Part shown: positions 23,848-30,968 of the stretch, one piece after another
How positions within the stretch are numbered: position 1 is the stretch's first letter
Layout: every line of letters starts with the position of its first letter
Origin: Chitinophagaceae bacterium
GTDB taxonomy: Bacteria; Bacteroidota; Bacteroidia; Chitinophagales; Chitinophagaceae
Assembly: GCA_016787085.1 (NCBI GenBank)
Contig: JAEUVJ010000061.1
Coordinates: forward strand, 1-64,000
Direction: 5' to 3'
Length of the DNA stretch: 64,000 bases
Translations under genes and position numbers: made by a program
Notes under the pieces: generated by a model
What the model was told of the DNA's origin: nothing
What the model saw: only the letters and a program-made list of their open reading frames with translations
Database searches by the model: none

Positions 23848-24390
23848 TTATTTGCTGAAACTTTCTTTGTAATAAGCAATAGCATCGCTGATCACTTTAA
23901 AAGCGGTATCCTTGTCCTGGAAATTATCTATCTCTACTTTTTTATTCTCCAATACCTTGTATTGTTCAAAAAAATTCCGCATTTCCAGCAGGAAATGATT
24001 GGGCAGGTCATCTATCTTCTGGTAGTGGTTCACTGATGGATCTTTAGTAGCTACTGCAATGATCTTATCGTCTTCCTGTCCCTGGTCTATCATTTGCATA
24101 TTGCCGATCACATTGGCTTCCACCAGGCATAAAGAATCTATGGATTGCGAGCATAATACAAGAATATCCAACGGGTCGCCATCTAATCCAAGTGTTTGCG
24201 GGATAAAACCATAATTGACCGGATAATGGAAGGAAGAATAAATGACCCTGTCTAATTTTAATAACCCTGTTGCTTTGTCCACTTCGTATTTAGCCCTTGA
24301 ACCCTGGGGTATTTCGATCAGCGCATTTACTTTCTTGGGGGCATGGTCGCCGTAATGAACGCCGTGCCAGGGATGGTTGACAGTAAGCAT
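23848..24390 (-). CDS. ppa: Inorganic pyrophosphatase
   Basis: Hydrolyses pyrophosphate to phosphate and pulls biosynthetic reactions forward; soluble, cytoplasmic, Mg-dependent. The 180-residue protein is a family I enzyme with the metal-binding signature D-G-D-P-L-D (about 75-80), the E-I-P-Q-G-S-R-A-K-Y-E substrate segment, the Y-P-V-N-Y-G-F-I-P-Q-T stretch, and D-D-K-I-I-A-V. Length fits the prokaryotic family. Transcribed with the half-size permease downstream and the crcB-lipoprotein pair upstream (27 bases). Confidence 0.95.
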   Translation of the reverse strand: MLTVNHPWHGVHYGDHAPKKVNALIEIPQGSRAKYEVDKATGLLKLDRVIYSSFHYPVNYGFIPQTLGLDGDPLDILVLCSQSIDSLCLVEANVIGNMQMIDQGQEDDKIIAVATKDPSVNHYQKIDDLPNHFLLEMRNFFEQYKVLENKKVEIDNFQDKDTAFKVISDAIAYYKESFSK

Positions 24391-24417
24391 GTATTAAGTA
24401 GTTTATAATGACAGAAT

Positions 24418-24792
24418 CTATGGACGGATCATTTTCATGCCTGCATACGTAGCTGTGATACCAATTAGAACACTACCTGCTGCATATAAAAAGAATAGTC
24501 CGGTTTTATGATCTTTGATCAACGCCACACTCTCCAGGGTAAATGCGGAAAAGGTAGTGAACCCACCGCAGATACCGGTCATCAAAAACAATTTCCAGTG
24601 TTCGTTCGCATTGAATGACCTGAAGGAAAGCCCCCAAAAGATACCGATCAGCAGGCACCCGGAAATGTTGACCGCAAAGGTGCCCCATGGAAAATGTTGC
24701 GGATAGTGAATAGTGAACCACCTTTGGCACAGGTACCGGGCTATGCTGCCCAGCCCGCCTCCTAATCCTACCAGCAATATATTTCTGATCAT
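24418..24792 (-). CDS. crcB: Fluoride-specific ion channel Fluc/CrcB
   Basis: A 124-residue four-helix membrane protein that exports fluoride as a dual-topology dimer. It has the family motifs G-G-x-L-G-S-I-A-R-Y near the N-terminus, G-T-F-A-V-N-I-S-G-C-L-L-I-G, and G-I-C-G-G-F-T-T-F-S-A-F (pore region with the T-T-F-S track). Its start codon overlaps the stop of the preceding lipoprotein gene (ATGA), so the two are translationally coupled. There is no room for a fluoride riboswitch directly before it. Confidence 0.93.
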   Translation of the reverse strand: MIRNILLVGLGGGLGSIARYLCQRWFTIHYPQHFPWGTFAVNISGCLLIGIFWGLSFRSFNANEHWKLFLMTGICGGFTTFSAFTLESVALIKDHKTGLFFLYAAGSVLIGITATYAGMKMIRP

Positions 24793-25229
24793 TGGTTAAG
24801 CGAATCAGTTTTATTGACAGGGGTATCCTTATCATGATCGAAGAGGTAATTGAAATCAACGAGCCAGTTGCCGTTTACCCTCAATGCCCGCAAAGTATCC
24901 TGGTTCTTTTTGAATGAATTGGAGTAAATGACCACCGTCGCGGAATCATTTACCCGGGTGATGTTATGTACAATGATACTGGATGCAGCAAGACCCTTTT
25001 TCTCTTCCGGGGAAAGATTGACCCTTTTTATATTATTCATTCTTTCTGTGGCAACCGAATCTCGGATCATGAATGTTTCGGCCTTATCATAGTTCCCTTC
25101 AAGGGCAGCCTGTATAAAATTTCTTACGGCATCCACGTCATTTTCAGATACCTGGTTTTGCTTGTCTTCATTCTTACAGGCGCTGCAACAAAAAAGCAGG
25201 AATGAAGAGAGATGCAATATCTTTTTCAT
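24789..25229 (-). CDS. Lipoprotein, DUF4878-like
   Basis: A 146-residue lipoprotein: signal peptide with lipobox (F-C-C-S-A-C) then a hydrophilic linker. The mature domain (V-R-N-F-I-Q-A-A-L-E-G-N-Y-D-K-A, then alternating strands ending W-L-V-D-F-N-Y) has the NTF2-like helix-strand pattern of DUF4878 and related proteins. No catalytic residue is recognised. Coupled to crcB by a four-base overlap; a specific relation to fluoride is not established. Confidence 0.7.
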   Translation of the reverse strand: MKKILHLSSFLLFCCSACKNEDKQNQVSENDVDAVRNFIQAALEGNYDKAETFMIRDSVATERMNNIKRVNLSPEEKKGLAASSIIVHNITRVNDSATVVIYSNSFKKNQDTLRALRVNGNWLVDFNYLFDHDKDTPVNKTDSLNQ

Positions 25230-25259
25230 TCCTGCAAAGTAACAAATCTTTGGCTGAGC

Positions 25260-26270
25260 TTATTTATCCTTTTTATAATGATCCTGCGGATGCTCTTTTT
25301 CGTGTTCTTTATTATAGGCACGAAGAATATGTTTCACCAGGCGGTGACGTACCACATCTTCTTCATCCAGTTCTATATGCCCGATACCATCAATGTTTTG
25401 TAATATCCTGACGGCGGTAACCAGACCGCTTCGCTGGTTACGTGGCAGGTCCACCTGTGTCATATCCCCTGTGATGATCGCTTTGGCATTGGCGCCGATA
25501 CGGGTCAGGAACATTTTCAACTGCAGGTCGGTGGCATTCTGTGCCTCATCCAGGATAATAAAGGCATTATCCAATGTACGGCCACGCATATACGCCAGCG
25601 GTGCGATCTCAATGGTCCGGGTGGTCATATAATAGCCAAGCTTATCAGCAGGGATCATATCATCCAGCGCATCATACAACGGGCGCAGGTAGGGGTCAAT
25701 TTTTTCTTTCAGATCGCCGGGCAGGAAGCCAAGACTTTCACCAGCTTCTACGGCAGGTCTTGTCAGGATGATCTTTTTTACCTGTTTATTCTTCAAAGCC
25801 CGTACGGCCAGTGCCACGGCAGTATACGTTTTACCGGTACCCGCAGGGCCAATGGCAAAGACAACATCGTTCTTCTCTGCTTCATGTACCAGCCTTTTCT
25901 GGTTGACCGTTCGTGCTCTTACCGATTTACCATTCGGGCCAAACACCAGCACGTCATTGGGATGGTGGTCTTTGAAATTGTCCACTGTTTCGCTGTCGTC
26001 GCCACCGAGTATCTGTTCAAAGTAATTCTCACTCATGTGGCCGTTGCGCTCCAGGTAGGCGATAAGGAGTTCGATCTTTTCCCGGGCGGATTCTATCTGT
26101 TCCGGGGCGCCGCTGAGCTTGATCTGCGTACCGCGGGAAAGAATTTTGAGAAGCGGGAATTTTTTCTTGAGGATGTCTAGTTTGCCGTTATTTACTCCGA
26201 AGAACTCAATAGGGTTAACGGTTTCGAGATTGATGATCGTGTCTGTCAATTCGGTCGGTTTAATATTCAT
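25260..26270 (-). CDS. ybeZ: PhoH-family ATPase
   Basis: A 336-residue cytoplasmic ATPase of the PhoH/YbeZ type, linked in other bacteria to RNA processing and ribosome metabolism with YbeY. The N-terminal region (about 1-75) contains a KH-like RNA-binding domain; the P-loop is G-P-A-G-T-G-K-T (about 141-148) and Walker B is I-I-L-D-E-A-Q-N, with the T-R-P-A-V-E-A-G-E motif between. The C-terminus is basic and histidine-rich. A -7 box lies 75 bases upstream of the start. No ybeY is seen in the window. Confidence 0.9.
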   Translation of the reverse strand: MNIKPTELTDTIINLETVNPIEFFGVNNGKLDILKKKFPLLKILSRGTQIKLSGAPEQIESAREKIELLIAYLERNGHMSENYFEQILGGDDSETVDNFKDHHPNDVLVFGPNGKSVRARTVNQKRLVHEAEKNDVVFAIGPAGTGKTYTAVALAVRALKNKQVKKIILTRPAVEAGESLGFLPGDLKEKIDPYLRPLYDALDDMIPADKLGYYMTTRTIEIAPLAYMRGRTLDNAFIILDEAQNATDLQLKMFLTRIGANAKAIITGDMTQVDLPRNQRSGLVTAVRILQNIDGIGHIELDEEDVVRHRLVKHILRAYNKEHEKEHPQDHYKKDK

Positions 26271-26589
26271 AAAGCCGGCGAAGGGTTACCGGATTCTCTA
26301 TGTCGTCTTCTGAGCCATTTACAGAAGCTTTACCCCTCTGATTCCAAATATATCGCATAGGAATCTGTATATCCTAAAGTTAATTATTAACAGTTGTGAA
26401 TAGAAATTTTCAGCCGGAAATTTTAGTTAATGTATAGTAAGATGATGACAATGAGAGCAGACAGGTCTGGTATCGTAAGTTTACCGGGCATTCCGGTGAA
26501 CGGATATATACTTCAGTTTATGGATTTTTTTATACGCAGCAACCTTCTCTGTTTATTTTTGTTGAAAGATTCAAATCAAAACTTCAGTT
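26271..26589. other. Divergent promoter region, phoH and peroxiredoxin
   Basis: These 319 bases separate divergent genes. On the minus strand TATATTTG (26352-26345) is a perfect TAnnTTTG box for phoH; on the plus strand TATTTTTG (26554-26561) is one for the peroxiredoxin gene, 29 bases before its start codon. Clear -33 elements are not seen. I find no gene or terminator here. Confidence 0.5.
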
Positions 26590-27060
26590 ATGGCGATCGC
26601 AGTTGGCTCTAAAGCACCCGCATTCAAATTGTATAATACGGACAGGAAAGAGATATCCTCTTCTGATTACGCAGGAAAGACCATCGTTCTCCAATTCTTT
26701 CCTGCCGCCTTTACAGGGGTATGCACAGCACAGATGTGCAGCAGCCGTGACGAGCTGAGTGTCTATAATGATCTTGGCGCTACGGTTTTCGGTGTATCGG
26801 TAGATATGCCTTTTTCATTAAAGGTCTTCAAAGAAAAGAACAATATCAATTTCGATCTGCTGTCGGATGCCAATAAGCGGATGATACACGATTATGACAT
26901 GTATCATTGCAATTTCTCCTGCGATATAAAAGGTGTGGCCAAAAGGGGAGTAGTAGTAATTGATAAGAACGGGATAGTGGCCTATGCCGAAGAAACAGCG
27001 AACCCCGGCGTACAAGTGAATTTTTCTGCCTTAAAGCAGGCCCTGGCTTCTTTGAAGTAA
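26590..27060 (+). CDS. Peroxiredoxin (AhpC/TSA-type)
   Basis: A 156-residue thiol peroxidase. Active-site pattern P38-A-A-F-T42-G-V-C45 carries the peroxidatic cysteine; C50 follows closely (Q-M-C), and a second Cys pair (H-C-N-F-S-C) lies near residue 107-111. The downstream motif K-R-G-V-V-V-I-D contains the conserved Arg. It reduces hydrogen peroxide or organic hydroperoxides; the resolving partner is not identified. Cytoplasmic, no signal. Followed after 88 bases by the KdpD-like kinase, with a separate promoter. Confidence 0.88.
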   Translation: MAIAVGSKAPAFKLYNTDRKEISSSDYAGKTIVLQFFPAAFTGVCTAQMCSSRDELSVYNDLGATVFGVSVDMPFSLKVFKEKNNINFDLLSDANKRMIHDYDMYHCNFSCDIKGVAKRGVVVIDKNGIVAYAEETANPGVQVNFSALKQALASLK

Positions 27061-27122
27061 GTCTTTATAAAATCTTTATATCGCTGTCCCTTCATTTTAT
27101 ATTTTGCTTATGAACACCGGGC

Positions 27123-27130
27123 TACCTTTG
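27123..27130 (+). promoter_or_regulatory. -7 box of the kdpD-like/kdpE/kup operon
   Basis: TACCTTTG matches TAnnTTTG exactly, 18 bases before the start codon. TTTTG at 27102-27106 is upstream but 16 bases away, closer than usual. Confidence 0.5.
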
Positions 27131-27148
27131 TGATATCAAGCAAAGAAA

Positions 27149-28285
27149 ATGTCTTTTTCTTTTTTACAGATCAGTAAAGCCCGTCAATACCTGTTCAGTC
27201 TTTCACTGGTGGCCGGGGTTTCCGGCATTTGTTTTTTGTTATCAGGCCTGATGGGGTACAGAATGGTGGCCTTTATACTTTTGCTCACGGTATCACTCAT
27301 TGCACTCCTCTTTGATATTATGCCCGTGCTCTTATCGGCGCTTGTCAGTGCAGTCATCTGGGACTTTTTCTTCATACCGCCAAGGTTTACTTTCAGAGTG
27401 GGCACGGCTGAAGATTCTTTCCTGCTCCTGATGTACTTTGTTATTGCGCTGATCAATGCAGTACTGACCTACCGGATACGCAAGGCGGAGAAGATCGCCC
27501 GGGAAAAAGAGGAAAAGGCCAACGCAGTTAAACTTTATAATACTTTACTGAGCTCCTTGTCGCATGAACTAAAAACCCCTATAGCCACTATTGTCGGTGC
27601 ATCAGACAACCTGTTGACAGGCTCTCCCAAAATATCTGAAGCTAATAAAAAGGAACTGATAGCCGGGATATCGGTCGCTTCCCTCCGGTTGAATCAGCAG
27701 GTAGAGAACTTGCTGAGCATGTCGAGACTGGAATCAGGATTTATACAGCCTAAGTATGATTGGTGTGATATCAATGAACTGGTCTATCATGTAGTGAACC
27801 GGCTTGAGCAACCGGTTGGATCCAGGCAGGTAAAGATCAGCATCGAAGACAATCTTCCTTTTTACAGGCTGGATTATGGTTTAATGGAGCAGGTGCTGTA
27901 CAATCTTCTTTACAATGCTTCCGTATACACACCGGATTTTTCAGATATACTTATCGTGGTAAAAAACAATAATGAACGTATTTTTCAACTTGCTGCAGAC
28001 CAGCCGGGGCGCAGTGCTGTTTCGAAAGAGATCAATCGTCTCATCATAATCATAGAGGACAGCGGGCCAGGTTTTCCCGAAGAGGAGATAGAGAAGGTTT
28101 TTGATAAGTTTTACCGGTTGAAGAACACGAAGCCCGGTGGAACGGGGTTAGGGCTTTCCATAGTAAAGGGCTTTGTAGAAGCACAGCAAGGGGCAGTGAC
28201 ACTGGAGAATGTGCCGCATGGAGCCCGGTTCACTATAGATATTCCTGCAGAAGTATCATACTTAAATAACCTGAAGAATGAATAG
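27149..28285 (+). CDS. Truncated KdpD-like sensor histidine kinase
   Basis: A 378-residue kinase corresponding to the C-terminal half of KdpD: a four-helix DUF4118 membrane region (about 13-108, with the motif F-F-F-I-P-P-R-F-T-F-R-V), then HisKA with the phosphorylated H139 (L-S-H-E-L-K-T-P-I) and a HATPase domain (N-box N-L-L-Y-N-A-S, D-S-G-P-G-F, F-D-K-F-Y-R-L, G-T-G-L-G-L-S). The cytoplasmic KdpD and Usp domains of the classical kinase (about 400 residues) are absent. Overlaps the KdpE-like gene by 8 bases, followed by kup, so potassium or osmotic control of Kup is inferred. Confidence 0.88.
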   Translation: MSFSFLQISKARQYLFSLSLVAGVSGICFLLSGLMGYRMVAFILLLTVSLIALLFDIMPVLLSALVSAVIWDFFFIPPRFTFRVGTAEDSFLLLMYFVIALINAVLTYRIRKAEKIAREKEEKANAVKLYNTLLSSLSHELKTPIATIVGASDNLLTGSPKISEANKKELIAGISVASLRLNQQVENLLSMSRLESGFIQPKYDWCDINELVYHVVNRLEQPVGSRQVKISIEDNLPFYRLDYGLMEQVLYNLLYNASVYTPDFSDILIVVKNNNERIFQLAADQPGRSAVSKEINRLIIIIEDSGPGFPEEEIEKVFDKFYRLKNTKPGGTGLGLSIVKGFVEAQQGAVTLENVPHGARFTIDIPAEVSYLNNLKNE

Positions 28286-28964
28286 TGCCGGAATACTCAT
28301 CATAGATGATGAGATACAGATCAGGAGGTTGCTCGAGATCACACTCGAAAGCCACAACCATCGCGTATTATCAGCAGATTCTGCCAGGGAAGGCCTGCGC
28401 ATGGCAGCGGGTCATTCGCCGGACCTTGTTATCCTTGATCTGGGTCTGCCGGATGAGAGTGGGCACCTTGTATTGCAAAGACTACGGGAGTGGTACACTA
28501 AACCGGTACTGATACTTTCTGTACAAAGCAGCGAAGAAGATATTGTGAAGGCATTGGATAACGGGGCTAATGACTACCTCGTAAAACCTTTCAGGACGGG
28601 CGAACTGCTTGCCCGTGTCCGCTCCGCCCTGCGAAATGCAGTGGCCGGCCCTCGCAAAGCGGTTGTTAACTTTAACGGGTTACAGGTGGATCTCTCAGCA
28701 AGAACAGTGAGGAAGGATCATGAAATGATAAGGCTTACTGCCACTGAGTATTCATTACTGGCGCTTTTTGTCCGGCATGAGGGAATGGTGCTTACGCATC
28801 AGTACCTGCTGCGGGAGGTGTGGGGACCCGGTTATATCAATCAATCACAATACCTGAGAGTATTTATAGCACAATTAAGAAAGAAAATAGAAAACGACCC
28901 TAATCGTCCTGAGTATATCATCACTGAGCCGGGGGTAGGGTATCGTTTCACTTCCACAGAATAA
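28278..28964 (+). CDS. KdpE-like response regulator
   Basis: A 228-residue OmpR-type regulator. Receiver domain: acidic pair D10-D11, phosphorylated D54 (V-I-L-D-L-G-L-P), S81 and K103 (L-V-K-P-F). DNA-binding winged helix: R-L-T-A-T-E-Y-S-L-L to V-G-Y-R-F. The pattern Q-S-S-E-E-D-I-V-K-A-L-D-N-G-A-N-D-Y and the conserved T-E-Y-S-L-L follow KdpE closely. No kdpFABC genes follow; the downstream target is probably kup, next in line 23 bases later. Coupled to the kinase by overlap. Confidence 0.88.
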   Translation: MNSAGILIIDDEIQIRRLLEITLESHNHRVLSADSAREGLRMAAGHSPDLVILDLGLPDESGHLVLQRLREWYTKPVLILSVQSSEEDIVKALDNGANDYLVKPFRTGELLARVRSALRNAVAGPRKAVVNFNGLQVDLSARTVRKDHEMIRLTATEYSLLALFVRHEGMVLTHQYLLREVWGPGYINQSQYLRVFIAQLRKKIENDPNRPEYIITEPGVGYRFTSTE

Positions 28965-28987
28965 TCAGAGACATATAACTATCATAC

Positions 28988-30940
28988 ATGAAAACGAATA
29001 CTCATTATTCGAACAGGATCACTATTGCCTCACTGCTGGTAGCGCTTGGTATCATTTACGGCGATATAGGCACCAGCCCCCTGTATGTGCTCAAAGCAAT
29101 AGTAGGGGAAAGACCCATTGAAGAGTCATTGGTTTTCGGAGGGATATCCTGTATATTCTGGACACTGGTGTTGCAAACCACAGTAAAGTATATATGGCTT
29201 ACTTTAAAAGCTGACAACGACGGGGAAGGGGGCATATTTTCTTTGTATGCATTAGTGAGACGTTATGGAAAGAAGCTGGTGATACCTGCCATACTTGGCG
29301 CCACTACACTATTAGCTGATGGGATCATCACCCCGCCGATATCAGTTGCTTCAGCCGTAGAAGGACTGGAAATGGTCATTCCGCATTTGCCGACCGTTCC
29401 GATCGTGATCGTTATTCTTTCTCTATTATTCGCATTTCAGCGCTTTGGCACACAGAAAGTGGGTGTCACATTCGGTCCGATGATGGTCATTTGGTTTTCG
29501 ATGTTATTGATACTTGGAGTGACCCAGATCGTACATTATCCGGGTGTATTAAAAGCGCTCAATCCATATTATGCCTACCAGCTATTGTCTGAGTATCCAC
29601 ATGGATTCTGGTTACTGGGGGCGGTATTCCTGTGCACGACAGGCGCAGAGGCACTATATTCAGATCTTGGCCATTGCGGAAGAAAAAATATCCGCATTAC
29701 ATGGGCATTTGTGAAAATCTGTCTAATGGCCAATTATCTTGGTCAGGCAGCCTGGCTGATGCACCAGGGTCAGCCGCTGCTGGCTGGAAGAAATCCCTTT
29801 TTTGAGATAATGCCGGATTGGTTCCTGATCACCGGTATTATCATTGCCACCTCGGCAACTATCATTGCCTCGCAGGCTTTGATCAGTGGTTCCTATACGC
29901 TGATCAGCGAGGCTATGAATCTTAATTTCTGGCCAAGGGTAACGGTAAGACAACCTTCTAACCTGAAAGGGCAGATATACATTCCCAGCGTCAATACGAT
30001 CTTATGGATTGGATGCGTATTGATGATACTTTATTTCAGATCGTCCACGCATATGGAGGCCGCTTATGGTTTTTCCATCACCATTACCATGATGATGACC
30101 ACTATACTCCTGAGCTTTTACCTGATGTATAAGCTTAAATGGAACCGGTGGATAGTGGCGGGTATCCTTCTTATTTTTATTACTACCGAAACTTCTTTCT
30201 TCATTGCGAATGTTGCAAAGATCAAAGAGCGATGGATGTTCCTCTTTTTTGAGCTACTCATCTTCATGACCATGTATGTATGGTATTATGCACGGAAGAT
30301 CAATAACCGGTTCACTAAGTTCATTGACCTTGGAAAATATGCCCCTATGATAAAGGAGCTAAGTGAAGATGATAATATTCCCAAATTCTCTACCCACCTG
30401 ATCTATCTTACCAAGGCTAACAGCCGTAACCAGGTAGAAGAAAAGATCATCAATTCTATTTTTTCCAAAAAACCGAAAAGAGCAGATGTTTATTGGTTTG
30501 TACACATTCATCGCACTACTGAGCCGTATACACTGAACTATGATGTTTCGGAACTGATAGATGATAAAGTGATCAAGATAAATATCAATGCCGGTTTCAG
30601 GGTGCAGCCAAGAACAGAACTCTATTTTAAAAAGATCGTACAGGATCTTGTCACAAAGAAGGAGTTACGCCTGCATATCCGGCCTGATGGCTCTACCCGT
30701 TACAATCCGCAGCCTGACTACAAGTTTGTGATCATCGAGAAATTCCTTTCTGTGGAGAATGAGTTTGCATTGAAGGAAGGATTACTGCTCAATTCATATT
30801 TTTTCCTGAAAGGACTGGGACAAAGTGATGAAAAGGCATTTGGACTGGATAAGAGTGATGTAGAAGTGGAGCATATTCCGTTCATCTACCAGCCTGTGCA
30901 GAATATACAGCTGACCAGGAATGAAAAAACTTTGATATAG
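28988..30940 (+). CDS. kup: Low-affinity potassium transporter Kup
   Basis: A 650-residue K+:H+ symporter of the Kup/HAK/KT family. About twelve membrane helices in the first 430 residues, with the hallmark G-I-I-Y-G-D-I-G-T-S-P-L-Y, the A-D-N-D-G-E-G-G-I-F motif, and A-D-G-I-I-T-P-P-I-S, followed by a cytoplasmic C-terminal domain of about 210 residues. This is a single-gene transporter. Its place in a KdpD-like/KdpE-like operon is unusual, as Kup is mostly constitutive and Kdp regulators usually control kdpFABC. Confidence 0.95.
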   Translation: MKTNTHYSNRITIASLLVALGIIYGDIGTSPLYVLKAIVGERPIEESLVFGGISCIFWTLVLQTTVKYIWLTLKADNDGEGGIFSLYALVRRYGKKLVIPAILGATTLLADGIITPPISVASAVEGLEMVIPHLPTVPIVIVILSLLFAFQRFGTQKVGVTFGPMMVIWFSMLLILGVTQIVHYPGVLKALNPYYAYQLLSEYPHGFWLLGAVFLCTTGAEALYSDLGHCGRKNIRITWAFVKICLMANYLGQAAWLMHQGQPLLAGRNPFFEIMPDWFLITGIIIATSATIIASQALISGSYTLISEAMNLNFWPRVTVRQPSNLKGQIYIPSVNTILWIGCVLMILYFRSSTHMEAAYGFSITITMMMTTILLSFYLMYKLKWNRWIVAGILLIFITTETSFFIANVAKIKERWMFLFFELLIFMTMYVWYYARKINNRFTKFIDLGKYAPMIKELSEDDNIPKFSTHLIYLTKANSRNQVEEKIINSIFSKKPKRADVYWFVHIHRTTEPYTLNYDVSELIDDKVIKININAGFRVQPRTELYFKKIVQDLVTKKELRLHIRPDGSTRYNPQPDYKFVIIEKFLSVENEFALKEGLLLNSYFFLKGLGQSDEKAFGLDKSDVEVEHIPFIYQPVQNIQLTRNEKTLI

Positions 30941-30961
30941 GCTATCGTTTAAACGACAGCC
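30940..30961. terminator. Possible bidirectional terminator
   Basis: GGCTATCGTTT (30940-30950) is almost perfectly complementary to AAACGACAGCC (30951-30961), a 22-base near-palindrome between the convergent kup and TonB-receptor genes. No long T-run follows on either side. Confidence 0.4.
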
Positions 30962-30968
30962 TGTATCA

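Noticed and set aside
24418..24800. Fluoride riboswitch before crcB
   Set aside because: The crcB start codon overlaps the preceding lipoprotein gene, so there is no leader for one; I saw none upstream of that gene either.
27149..30940. A kdpFABC potassium pump near the Kdp-type regulators
   Set aside because: No kdpF, A, B or C frames occur; the transporter present is Kup.
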